Shown: piece after piece, positions 1 through 11,398 of the stretch
How the letters are laid out: the number at the start of each line of letters is the position of its first letter
How positions within the stretch are numbered: the first letter of the stretch is position 1
NCBI GenBank assembly: GCA_009746045.1
Contig: RPFO01001598.1
Coordinates: 1,272,227 to 1,336,226 of the forward strand
Direction of reading: 5' to 3'
DNA from: Mesostigma viride
Taxonomy: Eukaryota; Streptophyta; Mesostigmatophyceae; Mesostigmatales; Mesostigmataceae
DNA length: 64,000 nt
The notes under the pieces: model-generated
Seen by the model: only the letters and a program-made list of their open reading frames with translations
What the model was told of the DNA's origin: nothing
Databases searched by the model: none
Made by a program: the position numbers and the translations under genes

Positions 1-2
1 TG

Positions 3-89
3 CCGTTGTGCTGCCTCTACTTCGGCGGCGCGCTGCTCGTCAAGCTGATTGAGGACCAGAAGAACATGGTCTCCCCGCGCCGCGATTAG
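3..89 (+). CDS. 3' end of a membrane-type protein (partial)
   Basis: The window opens inside a coding exon. Frame 3 reads 28 residues without interruption and stops at TAG 87-89, ending in KNMVSPRRD. The first part is hydrophobic and small-residue rich (CCLYFGGALLVKLI), like the end of a transmembrane helix followed by a short charged tail. Codons are strongly G/C-ending, unlike the AT-richer DNA after the stop. The other two frames close within about 50 bases. The family cannot be told from so short a piece; a multi-pass transporter or other polytopic membrane protein is the simplest inference. The rest of the gene lies upstream of the window. Confidence 0.5.
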   Translation, partial: PLCCLYFGGALLVKLIEDQKNMVSPRRD

Positions 90-2322
90 GACGATTAGTG
101 CGCACTTGGGGTTGCTGTCTTCCCGGGTGGACCAGGTGGCCTGGGTGGCACGTCCTGGTGCCTCTCTTATTTGACTGCCTCATGCTATCGAGATCAGTGT
201 GGGTTTGAGATGACGCGGCGATATGGTGGGGTTACTTCCAGGATTGTGCCGGTGGACTGTGAATGATTGTAGCTGGCTATGGCGGACTGCCAGAAGTTAA
301 TCTAACCAGTGCTGGTATTTTGCATCTTTCGTTCAGTTTAGTCAGGGATATGTGTAGGATATCATGAGATATGCTGGGTGGCCACTGCCGTTACTTGTTG
401 ATAGCTTGCTGTCATCCACAGGGACGATGTCCAAACTAAATGGTAGGCTGGCGCAGGTGTTGCAGGAATACAGCAATGTCACGCAGCTGATCTAAATTTG
501 AATGCTTTGAAAGCAAGCTCCATTTGCATGAACTAGCTGGATGGAGATCATGATGATAGCAATGCGCATGCTGAGCATTCGCTAGGCAAGTCCTAAAGGA
601 TGGCAAAGCGTTGAGTATTGAGAACAGGATGCCCTGGGACTCTCAATTTCACAACACGCCCAAGTACTAGTGATCGAAAACACATGGCCATATCTCGATC
701 ATACAATCCCACTTGGTACAAAGAATTGTTTGTATAGCCGGGACCGTCATGTATAGTAGTGTTTCACATGACAAAGCCACGAATCTGCATACTTGGAAGT
801 CAAGTAGTACGTACTGGAATTCATGCATGCATGGATCGATACATTACATACATGTACACTGCTACCAGGCCTAGAAGCCGGGCTTCCTGCCTACTCCCAT
901 GCACGCACATGCGCATTCATGACTACATATTTTTTCACCGATCGACTACCACGAGACCGAATCCAATTCAATTCAATTCTGACTCGCAAGCGACAGAGCT
1001 TAGCTTGCTTAGCTAGCCCACACTGACTTATCGAAAAAGGATCCCTATTCATGACTTCTGCATCAAATATCATCGACCGGCCTTTGAAATAACCCACGAA
1101 CGCTGTGAATGCAGATGGATCCAACATTGCAAACAATTTCACCAGCAATGCATGCGGCGCGTCAAATCGCCTCGGTTCCTTTGTTACGAGCCATTTTATT
1201 TCTGGCCAGCAGTGGTTGTCTCATTGATTTTGCGACGTCCCGCCGCTTATCGTACCCACACCCCTTTCCATGTAACGTGGGATGCAAAATCCGCTTGCCT
1301 GACCGGGAATTCTGTCCACTGTCGTACATGGCATATCGTACCACCAATTCACTACCATTCCAATCACAGATATCGCTGGAGGTATACCTCGTGTCATGGC
1401 ATGCTCCCCCCTTACCCGGGCATAGCGTGATAGACCATGAGGGTGCAGGTGCCCTGGTGCACCTAGAGCAGGGGTAGCTTACATTCCCACCCTTGCATGA
1501 AGTAGCCTAGAATGTATTAAAAGCCATATGCCCCTTCTAAGGGATATGTGCTACATTTACTCCCAACGGAGTGATGTTGATAATTAATTAATTAATTAAT
1601 ACCTCGTGTTTAATTTCACCATGCCTCTTTCCAACTCCGAATTCAATTCACTTCGGAGCCATTGTTTCACCGACTCCCACAGCATTGACAAATTGACATC
1701 CGGTGCACATGCCATCAATGCAACCATTGCCACTAGTCCCCCAGCGGCAGGGGGATAGTGGACCACAATGCCCAAATCCACAGGCTGGATGAAAAACGTT
1801 TCCATGATGACCAGGTGCAGCACATAGTCTCACTCTAGCCCAAACATTGGCCACAGATAGACGAGCTTAGACTAGATGAGCTTGACACGCTCGGTAAGCC
1901 TCGCACGCACAGAGGTGCTGTCCTGCAGGCATCCATGAGCCTGTGCACAGACGTAACTGCCGATGTATAAAAGAGAAGGGGGGGCGGGGGGGGGGGGGGA
2001 CGCAGGTGCCCCGTGCATCGGCAACAGCAACCCAGGTCCCAGCGAAACACATGGAGCCGCAAATCGCGCAGCGATGATGGCCGCGGCAGCGAAAGCCATG
2101 CAGATCTAAGCAGCTACACGGCAGTTACCCGTTATTCCTCAGTGCAAATTACTTGGCCATGGATAGATGCCGGGTAGATGCCGTCTATATGCCATACAGA
2201 CCGAATAGATGGCGTGTAGAGCCGGTTGGATGCCCGTATTCAACTCCCATAACTGCCGTAGAGATGCGGGTTGCATGCCGAATAATTGCCGTCAACCATG
2301 TGCAGCAACATGCTTGCGCCCC
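90..2322. other. Gene-free stretch (3' UTR/intergenic, repeats)
   Basis: No convincing exon is seen between the first stop codon and the 3' end of the minus-strand secreted-protein gene. Short open frames here lack splice context and have no recognisable domain. The stretch holds a dispersed repeat (about 1184-1610), a TTAA tract (1583-1600) and a G-rich homopolymer run around 1979-2000. Confidence 0.5.
1184..1610 (+). repeat. Dispersed repeat, copy A
   Basis: Two blocks recur near 9 kb. The block around 1191-1225 (TTTCTGGCCAGCAGTGGTTG) matches the reverse complement of about 9125-9160. The block around 1508-1553 (GAATGT, then CCATATG, CCCCTTCT, AGGGATATGTG) matches 8884-8932 in the same orientation. 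It is followed by a TTAA tract next to ACTCCCAACGGAGT, the reverse-complement form of the TTAA/GTTGGGG motif seen elsewhere in the window. It is probably a non-coding transposon fragment. Confidence 0.45.
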
Positions 2323-3675
2323 CTACTTCCCCTTCCCTTTTCCCTTGCCCTTCCCCTTGCCTCCCCCCTTGCCCGCCTCCTTGGCCGGCTCTGGCGGGTA
2401 CCCGAGCCGCAGGTACTCATACTGCCGCCCGTTCGGGTACTGTATTGCGATCGTGTCGACCACACTCGGCATGTGGAGCGCGACGTTGTCCTTCCTCTGC
2501 TGCGGTGTGAGCGGCTTGCCAAATGCCTTTGTCTCCGACAGCCTTCGTTCCTCCGAATCGTCAAGCCAGTCGTCGTCATATTCGAATTTATGACCGTTCA
2601 TGGCCATGGACAGCCGCATGACGGTCTCGGAGAGCTTGGTGATGGAAAGGGTCAAGACGGACCACTCGCCACGGGGAAGGTCGAAGCAGCCGTTACCGTT
2701 GTAGTTGACGCGGAAATGGTCAAATAGATTGTCCGAGATCTTGCGGTAGAAGCCGCAAGGGACGTGCTTGCCCGTCGATGGATGCTCGTAGGCCTTCGCC
2801 TTGGACGTTACGTGCGGCAGGATGCGGAAGTGGTAGCCGCGGTACTTATCAAACGGCTTGGACGAGAAGATGAGCTCCATCGAGGAGTACCTGGGTGACC
2901 CAGGCCGGTCCAGGCAGGGGGGGCGGTCACGTGAGCAAACGTGAAAGTAAGCCCTGAACATCTTTATGCGAAGAGTGAGTCTAGGAGCGCGATCACCGAC
3001 TAAGCAAGATTGATGGCGGTAACGAGTGAGCCTAGGAGAGCGGGGGCGCACTGGATAGAAATTAATGCCTGGCAGCATGCTGGGGAAGCCGCTTACCTCA
3101 GCGTCGGCGCGTAGCCATCATGCCGGTACTTCTTCGCATCGGCCGTTTGGGCGTCAAGGAGGCCAATGCGGAAATCTCCCGTTCCTGCACGAATGCAGCG
3201 AGGCCAGCCAACGTCAGCAATTGAATATACAGAAAGGATCCAGCTGTTGTTGCTAATCAATGACACCAGAGTAAATAAATCTGTTCCTAAGATATCTCTT
3301 CTCACCTGCAAGGCAATTGACGCTCTTATGGCGGCAGGTATAGTCTGGCCCTCTGCAGTAATTGTCTTTGGCCCACGCCTTCTCCGGGCACTCGTTCTTG
3401 CCATCCGTCTTCCATCTCATGGATATCGACACGGTTGAGCCAACCTTTTCTATACTCTTTGGCGGAATGTACGTCATAATGCTATCCGGGTGCTGTGGTG
3501 TTTGCCACACAATGCTATTATCGACCTTATCGAAACCTAACACGACTCGGCGAGAACTTCTAAACCACTGCGTCCCGAACGGCGGAAGATTCAGTTCTCC
3601 CACGGTGGTATGAAAGCAAGCAAGCATTACAAACAATGGAAGCGCAACCATTCCAAATTCCATGGTAGATATCAT
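2323..3675 (-). CDS. Predicted secreted protein, three exons, lectin/LamG-like
   Basis: Three minus-strand exons join in frame: 3675-3306, 3184-3097 and 2890-2323, with donors GTGAGA and GTAAGC and acceptors GTGCAG and ACCCAG. Together they encode 341 residues. The N-terminus is a hydrophobic signal peptide (MVALPLFVMLACFHTTVG). If translation starts at the inner ATG (3663), four residues are lost. The mature part has several cysteines and, across the first intron, a GTGDFRIGLLDAQ segment of the kind seen in concanavalin A-like (laminin G or glycosidase-related) beta-sandwich proteins. The tail is a glycine-lysine repeat (GKGGGKGKGKGKGKGK). Exon phases agree at both junctions. A secreted carbohydrate- or matrix-binding role is inference from fold resemblance only; no catalytic residue is identified. 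Confidence 0.72.
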
Positions 3676-4218
3676 TTATTCTAGTTCGGGCAGGTCCTTT
3701 CCCCCCCCCCGGAACGACCGCTCCGCCACGGCCCGGAAATTTGGTTCTGGTCACCGCGCCACCAGTGCTTTTTGGCTTTCATTGCTCCAGTCGTGCGCGC
3801 AAGGTGCGTTTAGTAGAGCTCTCGCTCACCACTCAGCTCAGTCAGCTGCCACTTGCCAGCCCTGGCCTTGGCAGCAAATTGTCCATGCAGTTAGCTGCTA
3901 GCGCCGTACACCAGACCCGGCCGTGGTCGGCCTGCAGAGGCCGGAGAGGCAGTTAAAGTATATTAAATCAACACAATTATACAAGTCAAATCTTTGATAT
4001 TGATAGAATCTCTGCTGCCCATGCGGCGTGGGAATCAGCAACAACATTAACAACATATTATTATACAAGATCTTGCACTTGATCTTGCTTGTACGGCCTC
4101 TAGGCGAAGGTGGACACGCGGGCGCCATTTACAAACGAAATTGCCCGTGACTTGGAATGAATGGGACACGCGGAGGCCACCTACGCTCCATCGTGTCCCG
4201 AGGAGAGGCAATTGTCGA

Positions 4219-7200
4219 ATGTGTGCTATGGCTGTCGTCGGCAATGCGCTGCAAATACCTAGTTTATCAAGGGTGCGAGAAATTCCAGAAATATCAAATG
4301 CTTCCGGCCTCGGCTTCTTGAAGACGTCGGGTCCTCTGGGCAAATTCACTTGCCACAAGGCCCCTTTTCGTAGACCATGCCTAGGTCTCCAGTCATCTAC
4401 GTCAGTGAAAACGAGAGGAGCTATCACTGCGTCGTTATCCGCTGGTGTCCCTAAGAAAGTGGTAAATAAAACAGAAATTATGTGTAGTGACCGAGGAAAG
4501 AATTTTTTTTCCTAGCCTTTCTATTGGTAAAGCCTGAACCTAGATTAATTGGCAAACGGTTTTGCTGCTGCGGTTGCCTACATCTGCAGGGAATAGCAGG
4601 CGCTGGTCCCGCTGGCCTCTGCCTCGCTTATGCATTGCTTGGGCTACCCACTGGCGTGGAAGAAGTCACCATCTTCGAACGAAGCCCCGTGCTGCGTCCA
4701 GGGCTGGGAGGAGGTTTAAACCTGAACGGAGGCGCGGTGGTGTTGCAGAGACTGGGCTTGGGCAAGCTGTTGCGACAAATTGGAAATGAACTGCACGGAG
4801 TCGTTGCTCGAGCAGCCTCTGGCAAGAAGCTGTTCGAGGTCAACGTCGACAAGGCAGTTGGAATGGTACGCGCCTCCGGTGACGACAACATGGATACCTC
4901 GCCGACATGGCAAGACAGCCGGTCATCCCATCCCAACAACTTGTTGCTAATGTCTCTGAAAGGACGCACCTACATGCATGTCCCATGCACCTGACTATAA
5001 TATCACGAGTCGAAGATAGACGCAGCGGGTATGATGCCCAACTTATACTTCTGCCGCAAAATTGCATTGCTTGTTCTTGTTAGCTAGTGCGCCCGAGTAC
5101 TGTGTGGGACAACCCATTGTGCATAAAGCCTATCCACCCAGTGCACGATCCCGCACTGCCGCGGCCACCTGTTCTCTGAATGGTGGGCATGGGGCACGAG
5201 CGCCCCTTCGTCCATGGGCCACGAACGCCCCTGTGGTAGACTGTGTTTTTTACCACAGCGCGTTCTGCTAGAACTGGGAAATGCTGTTAGTGCAACGAGA
5301 AGGTTTGTTGTTCCGGTTCCACGAGCAGGTCAATACAATCTGCAGGCTATACTAGCTGCAGTAGCACGTAATGCTGATAGAAATAAGCACGAAAGATAGC
5401 CACTATGACCATAGGTGGTAGCAATTGAAGTTAACAGATAGTAGCACATGTTGTTCACAGATACTAGCAACTGATGTTAACAGATAGAAGCACATGATGG
5501 TAATAATAGCTGGAGGAGGACATGGGGCTCCAACCGCGCAGCTCCAACCCATGAGTATGTGCATGCATGCCTCGGGGCAAAATGCTTGGACGCTCGGGTG
5601 GCCCGTAGTATCCCCATATTTCCATGAGTGTTGGACGCACCATTCGGGGCATACATCATTCTTGGGCGACACGCATCATCGTCGGGCAACCTGTTTTGCT
5701 ATTGGTTGGCCAGCATCATTTTTAATCTTCCAGCATTGTTGCCTCAGATGCGGTAGCAGCAGGGGTGGCCAGCATTACTGAGACCACTCCAGTCATATTT
5801 TGCCAGCCCTTCCAGCTATATGCGAGCTTACCTGTGCCGTTGGCAGCAACAATCCGTGCGCCACCTGGCTTGTCCATGCTGGCAGCTGGCAGACGTGGAG
5901 GGCTGGTTCTTGGATGTGGCCTTGGGTACAGCCCCTTCATCCCTCACACACCTTCCTAACGCGCTCACCTACATGCTTCATGTGCCATGGTAGAGCAAAA
6001 AGCCCACGCAGTACAACAATCATCAGGCATCGAGTGCACAGTAAGTGCCCAGAGACATGACGTGCACATCAGGTGCACAGAGACATCAAGTGCTCAAAGG
6101 CATCAAGTGCGCATCAAGTGCAGCTCAAAGGCATCAAGAACGCATGCTACCACCCACAATACTGTGTTGTGGATGATATGAGACTATCACACACAGATGA
6201 AGCTAAACGCTCATCCACGTCTGCGGCGTCTTTATGTTGCCGCATGCGAACCACGCGCCCACCCACCCAGGTGCCCGGGGCTGAGGTGCTCAGGGACCCT
6301 GACACGGGCCAGGTGCTCTCCTACACGGTCATGCGCGACCGGCTTCAGCTCGGGCTCGCCGACAGCCTGCCGCAGGGGACCATCTCGTTGGGCAAGGAGC
6401 TGGTGGATCTGGAGGTGACATCCCAAGGGCCCAGCCGGGGGGGCAGGGGGGAAGGCGTCACCTGCTACTTTGCGGACGGTAGCAGCGAGAGCTTTGACCT
6501 GTTCGTGGGGTGTGATGGCATCAAGAGTGTTGTCCGGCAAAAGGGTATGTGGCTTCATGGCTTCTGTGCATGCTTGTCGGTTGCTATTGTCAGTGTTGTG
6601 CTTGTTGGTGTGTGTCTGTGTATGCTGGTTCAAGGGTGTGTGCGCAATGACCTCTGTACCATCAAATAGAGTGTATGACATTATGCATTGGACTGTAGTT
6701 CATCGCCTCGGCCACGGAGAGAGGCAGGCAGCTTGGCAAGTGGGCTTGTGTTTGTCAGCAGTCAGCAGATTTCTAGAATTCGATTGGTCGATCCCCATTT
6801 CTTAGTAAGCGGTTCATGAGGGGTTGTGGGTGATCGGGGAAGTCCTCGTTCCTACTTAGCTGTTGATCGACTCCCTGGGTTGAGCAGTTTCGACTTGTCG
6901 TACGCGCTGACATCTTCACTGGTTTGTGGGCCCCTGCCACCTGCCACCTGCCACCTGCCACCTGCCACCTGCCACCTGCCACCTGCCACCTGCCACCTGC
7001 CACCTGCCACCTGCCACCTGCCACCTGCCACCTGCCCCCTGGCCCCTCCCCCCTGCCCCCTGCCCCCTGCGCCCCCGGCTCACGCCCGTGCCACACTGTG
7101 CACTTCAGTTCTGGCCGCCACTAATGTCGCCACGCCGCGCTATTCTGGGATCAGCCTCCAGTACGGCGTGACCCCGCCTCGCACAACGGACAAGGGGCAA

Positions 7201-8781
7201 GACCTGGACACGCCCTGCACCAACGCGGATGCTGGTAGCCACCGCCCCCCGGGTTCGACCAACACGGCCCACCAGTGGTTTGGCGACGGTGCCTACGCGC
7301 TGAGCTACACGGGGGGCGGCGTGGGCGCGAAGCAGGACATGGTCATCCTGTGCAGACAGGACAGCGAGCGACCCAAGGACGAGAACGCAGCATGGGATGA
7401 GGCAGTAGTCCTGCGGGCAGATTGCCTCCGGCGGTTGGAAAAAGCGCGCATGCCAGAGGAACTACTGTCGCTCGCCACCGCATGCGACCGATTCTTCGAG
7501 GTGGGCGTGTACTATCACGACCCAGCGCCCACGTGGCGCACTGGCGGTGGACGCGTGGTGCTCATGGGGGATGCGGCACACGCCATGCCACCATTCATGG
7601 GGCAGGTAATTGCCATAACATAGGGTCTTCGCTACGTGTGCTGGATGCTGTCGTTCATGGGGCAAGTGGGTGTGAGGGTCCTGGAACACCCTGTTCATGT
7701 ACCACACATGCCGCCGTGCATGGGCCAGGTATGTCCTAGATGCTGCGTGCATGGGCAGGCATGTTTGCGATGCTGCGTGCATGGGGGCATGTGTGCTCTG
7801 GATGCTGCGTGCATGGGGGCAGGCGTGCTTGCGATGCTGCGTACATGGGGGCAGGCGTGCTTGCGATGCTGCGTGCATGGGGGCAGGCGTGCTTGCGATG
7901 CTGCGTGCATGGGGGCAGGCGTGCTTGCGATGCTGCGTACATGGGGGCAGGCGTGCTCGCGATGCTGTGTGCATGCAGGCAGGTATGCTAATGGAGCCTC
8001 ACACTAGGGGTGGTGAATGCTGCCGTTTATGGGGCAGGTAGGTTTTTAGCACTGTACTACAATTTTCTTACAGGCAGGTGTGTGCTGCTTGATGCGTCGT
8101 TCAAGCAGGCAGTGAAGTGCCTTCGGTGGCCATGGTTGGTATGGCAGGTTTGGTAGACATTCTGCTGGACGGTGCCATAAATACGGGGTGTATGCATGGT
8201 TGTGGCGAAGCTTACTGTCTGCATATGTGCAAGGGATGTCTGGGCATGAGCCTCGCAGCTAGTGTTGTCCAGGGGTTCACTGGTAGTAGTTGCATGTTGA
8301 AGAGCATGTGGATCCTGGACTTGTGAATGCACAATGGCCCAGTTGAGAGGCTTGATGCGTTAGCTGAAGGTGTAGGCTATAAATAGGTTTTGACACTTCG
8401 CACCTAATCGCCATTGGCAGGATGGGTCACAGCGAGGTCAACTTGGAGCGTGGTATGGCTCACCCAGCGTGTCATCATGGATGTTTATTTTCAACAATTG
8501 CGCAGGGAGCAAACCAAGCTTTACAAGATGCCTACTGCCTGGCATTGAGGTTGGCAGATTTGAACAATGGGAAGTTCAAGACGCTCAGCGAGGCCATGGC
8601 TGCCTATGAGGCAGTGCGCAAGAACCCAACGACTGCCATCATGCAGAGCAGCCGGGTGCTGGGACTTGTGGAGACCCAGGGTGGACTAGGTGCTGTGGGA
8701 AGGGACTGTGCTTTGTATGCCAGTGGCATGCTTGGTGTAGGCGCACGGGTTTTTGTGAACGGCGCCTTGTTGCGGGTTTGA
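4219..8781 (+). CDS. FAD-dependent monooxygenase, plastid-targeted type
   Basis: Five exons (4219-4461, 4590-4865, 6271-6544, 7109-7605, 8506-8781) splice in frame to 521 residues, with phase agreement at every junction. Exon 1 supplies about 80 Ser/Thr/Arg-rich residues like a chloroplast transit peptide and ends at KKV. Exon 2 continues GIAGAGPAGL, the GxGxxG dinucleotide-binding loop, then TIFER, whose Glu would bind the FAD ribose. Exon 3 has the FVGCDGIKSVVR (DG) motif. Exon 4 ends with VVLMGDAAHAMPPFMGQ, the GDAAH flavin-phosphate motif completed by exon 5 (GANQALQDAYCLA). This is the aromatic hydroxylase/zeaxanthin-epoxidase superfamily of NAD(P)H- and O2-dependent enzymes; the substrate is unknown. 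ATG 4228 is an alternative start. Introns carry a 7-bp and a 32-bp minisatellite. Confidence 0.88.
6933..7035 (+). repeat. 7-bp minisatellite (CTGCCAC)n in intron 3
   Basis: About 14 uninterrupted copies of CTGCCAC lie inside the third intron of the FAD monooxygenase, ending about 70 bases before the exon 4 acceptor at 7108. A degenerate C/T-rich tail (CCCCTGGCCCCTCCCCCCTG) links it to the acceptor, so the array may serve as an extended polypyrimidine tract. Confidence 0.9.
7738..7975 (+). repeat. 32-bp minisatellite in intron 4
   Basis: About seven copies of a 32-bp unit containing GATGCTGCGTGCATGGGGGC then AGGCGTGCTTGC. The unit resembles the end of exon 4 and its donor (CATTCATGGGGCAGGTAATT, 7592-7611). 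Further donor-like copies occur at about 7654 (TTCATGGGGCAAGTGGG) and 7718 (TGCATGGGCCAGGTATGT), suggesting the array grew by duplicating the exon/intron border. Confidence 0.85.
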
Positions 8782-8882
8782 CGTCCCCAGTTGAGCCCTG
8801 TACATATTTTAAAGTTCTTGCTAGAACTATATGCACCCCGAGTAGGTGGCAGTTTACACCAACCACCTGCAGGTTGTCGCCT

Positions 8883-9180
8883 AGAATGTACTGAAAACCA
8901 TATGTGCCCCTTCTCAGGGATATGTGTTACACGGAGGTATGTTCTTCATTAACTAATTAACAATAATTCGTGAATCCTGTTGAATAGGAGATACGGCCGG
9001 CCGGGTACCATGGGCGCTCAAACATCGAACTCCTGACCCATACTCCAACATCGCCTGTCCCTCGCCATACGTCTGGGGCATAGTTGTCTCTCCCAGCAGT
9101 GACCTCTTTCTTTATTCCGTTTATCAAGGAGACAACCAGCGCAGGCCAGAAAAACATGGAATCCGGACCATGGTAGCTCA
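8883..9180. repeat. Dispersed repeat, copy B
   Basis: This shares about 48 bases with 1508-1555 in direct orientation (8884-8932) and about 35 bases with 1191-1225 in inverted orientation (about 9125-9160). The two blocks therefore have different relative orientation in the two copies. A degenerate TTAA tract (8947-8965) is followed by TTCGTGAATCCTGTTGAA, like the TTAA/GTTGGGG motif. Confidence 0.45.
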
Positions 9181-9863
9181 AGCCTGCTCTATCTTGTCCG
9201 CGCGTTTTCGAGTCAGGATGATGAATATGAATGGAGAGGGAAATGTGTAGCCTTGTGCATCGAAATTATGGCTGCCTTACATGTAGCTAGAGCGACTAGA
9301 TGACCTATGTACACGGTGGGGCCGGAAACAGCTTGCTTGATCAGAGCGTGCATGTTTATTACATGTAAATTATGTTATGTTATTTTTATCAGGACTTATG
9401 TTGTCTCCTTGTTATTATAATCCTCGTTGTTATTATTATTACTCTTTACTTTTTATTGACTATTGTTATTATTATTTAAACTTTCTTTTCCTTTATTTAA
9501 TAAAATAAAGGAAATGGAGGCAGATGGTACGCAAGGATAGATGGCAAGTAGCACTTGATGAAGGAGACCACCCCCAAGTCTGTGGGGGCTCCGCGTGTGA
9601 CCGCGTATGGCATTCATAGCGATCGATCGGGCCGCGGTGCCCACACCCCTGTAACTAGGACCTAGAGAGCTTACACCATCCATTCCATCCCATGTTCCCC
9701 TCCCACTGAGGACTTATGCTCATGTGACGCAGTCACGTGTCTAATTAATTCTTTTCCTTACTTTTATTTGTATAAATGTTTATTATTTTAAATACTTTCT
9801 TACTGTTTCAGTGTTTCTTTTAACCCCTTCGTGTGCATGTGTGTGAACATTCCGTCTTTTACC

Positions 9864-9985
9864 TTATTAATTAATTAATTAATTAATTAATTAATTAATT
9901 AATTAATTAATTAATTATTAATTAATATCAATTAGTTAATATTCATGAAACTCGTGCTCCCGTTGGGGAGTCATGGAGCACCGGA
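9864..9985 (+). repeat. TTAA microsatellite followed by GTTGGGGAG motif
   Basis: About 70 bases of TTAA repeats are followed by CTCGTGCTCCCGTTGGGGAG and TCATGGAGCACC. CTCC and GGAG can pair as a small hairpin. The same arrangement recurs at 23003-23075, 28764-28809 and, more weakly, 25967-26005 and 45631-45670. It looks like a shared end of a dispersed element family. Confidence 0.6.
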
Positions 9986-10373
9986 GTGAGCGCTTTTAAT
10001 CCCTGTACGTGGACAACAGGAAGAAAGGGCAGAGACCCCCTTTCTCCTTCATATGCCAGAGGCATGCCACAGCAGCAATCCGACACGATAGATGATCGGG
10101 CATGCAAGTTCTGTTGGTGCAATAAGACCCGCGTGAGCATATCATAACAAGGAGCGTGGGCAAGGAAGCGAAGCATAGCCAGGACGTAGCATGGTTGGCT
10201 GTACAAGGGCTATATGCTAAGGCTATGGCTGGAACCTTGTGTACTGTTAACTAACCGTGTGTGTTAACTACTAGCGGTGCGTGCGTGACGTACTAGGTAT
10301 GGTGGCAAGGCTAGGCAAACATTCTAGGCATATATGGCTGCCATGGCGGCCGGCAGTGACTACAAAGGATCAT

Positions 10374-10771
10374 TCAAGCTCTAGGGCTATTCCAGCCCGC
10401 AGGGGGCGTCCACATATCTCGAATGTGGTTGATCATGATCAGGTCCCCGCCCCTCCAGTACACCTTGCATGGCTTCTGGGGGTCCTGCTTGTGGCGGAGG
10501 TATTCCGGCCACTGATCGATCGACCGGCCAGTCGCGTCGCTGCTGCTGCTTGAGCGGGGGCCGTGAGGTCGTCGTCCAGCGTCCAGGTGAGGTGGATCGT
10601 GCAACCTCTTGCGACGAGAAAGGAGCCGCTGCTTGTCCTCAGGGGAGGGGAAGGTGAGCAGGACTGGCTGGTGGCCGGGGGAGGCGCCTTGTCCCGTGAG
10701 TGGGGAAGGCGGTGGCACCTGCGCACCTTCACCTAGCTCACCTGCCAGGCCCATGAGGGTAAGAAGCTGGA
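10374..10771 (-). pseudogene. LINE ORF1 C-terminal fragment, split by the gypsy element
   Basis: On the minus strand an open frame reads LLTLMGLAG, then PVLLTFPSPEDKQRLLSRRK, then (in a shifted frame) TLDDDLT, and back to DQWPEYLRHKQDPQKP and VYWRGGDL. This is the layout of the C-terminal domain of non-LTR retrotransposon ORF1 proteins. The plus-strand relic at 26.3 kb has the same motifs (FLSRRKKL, SLDDDLTPAQ, DQWPDY). The frame continues across the gypsy insertion into 21288 onwards (minus strand, LADELKVQL), showing the gypsy landed inside it. At least two frameshifts make it a relic. The LINE assignment rests on motif resemblance only. Confidence 0.55.
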
Positions 10772-11383
10772 TGTTACGAGCCGCACCTTCGGCTCTGAAA
10801 GACCCTAGTCTAGCGTGGGTTACACCTGAATAAACTCGGAATCTGCTATCCGCCCGGACTACGTGAATGTAGCCCTGAATTCTAGCTAGTATGCGGAATT
10901 ACTAGCTAGGCCCTGAATGCACAACTAGATAAATTATGCATATACATGGAATGCACGAAGGGCGTTAGTGCAGCCCAGATTTGACCCCGGGTTCGGCAGA
11001 CGAGTTTTACTCAAGTCGATTTTATTCCAAACCAAAGATAGGAAGCCATTGTCACCTACGACATTTGTCCAAGACGGCGTGCATGCCAGCGGGTCGGCCG
11101 GGGGCCGAACCTCTAGCGCTGCAATTAATATCAGCCGTAGATGTACATAGTATCCGCCAGTCTGGCACCCGGTACCTGGCAGTCCCGGGTACAGACCAGT
11201 AACACACCAAACCGAAAGCAAAGCCACGGGTACCTGGGCCGGCTGATGGAATAACTCGGCCAAGTCCCCGAATCTAACATAATAACTATCGAAAGTCTCA
11301 AACAATATCAAAATGACTTTCGACTGACCAAACTAATTTATTTTAGGAATTGTTACGCCCAAACATGGGTTAGGGCCGTAACA
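10772..11383 (-). repeat. 3' LTR of the chromovirus
   Basis: 612 bp, nearly identical to 20676-21287; visible differences include CTTCGG versus CATCGG near the outer end and CCGGG versus CCTGG around 10988. On the minus strand it starts TGTTACGGCC and ends GGCTCGTAACA. It is preceded on that strand by the polypurine tract, which identifies it as the 3' LTR. Confidence 0.95.
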
Positions 11384-11398
11384 CTCCTCCCCCTCCCC
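11384..11398 (-). promoter_or_regulatory. Polypurine tract
   Basis: The minus strand reads GGGGAGGGGGAGGAG immediately before the 3' LTR. This all-purine run is in the expected place for the RNase H-resistant primer of plus-strand DNA synthesis. Confidence 0.85.

Larger units (their letters stand above)
8782..10373. other. Gene-free stretch downstream of the FAD gene
   Basis: There is no exon-like sequence. It contains dispersed repeat copy B (8883-9180), an AT-rich part (9350-9510), a long TTAA tract with the GTTGGGGAG motif (9864-9985), and low-complexity DNA up to the LINE fragment. No recognisable polyadenylation signal was identified with confidence. Confidence 0.5.

Noticed and set aside
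759-1477. Short open frames upstream of the secreted-protein gene
   Set aside because: No domain, no splice signals, and overlap with a dispersed repeat.
7462-8041. Open frames on both strands across the intron 4 minisatellite
   Set aside because: They lie in a well-defined intron and consist of the 32-bp repeat.
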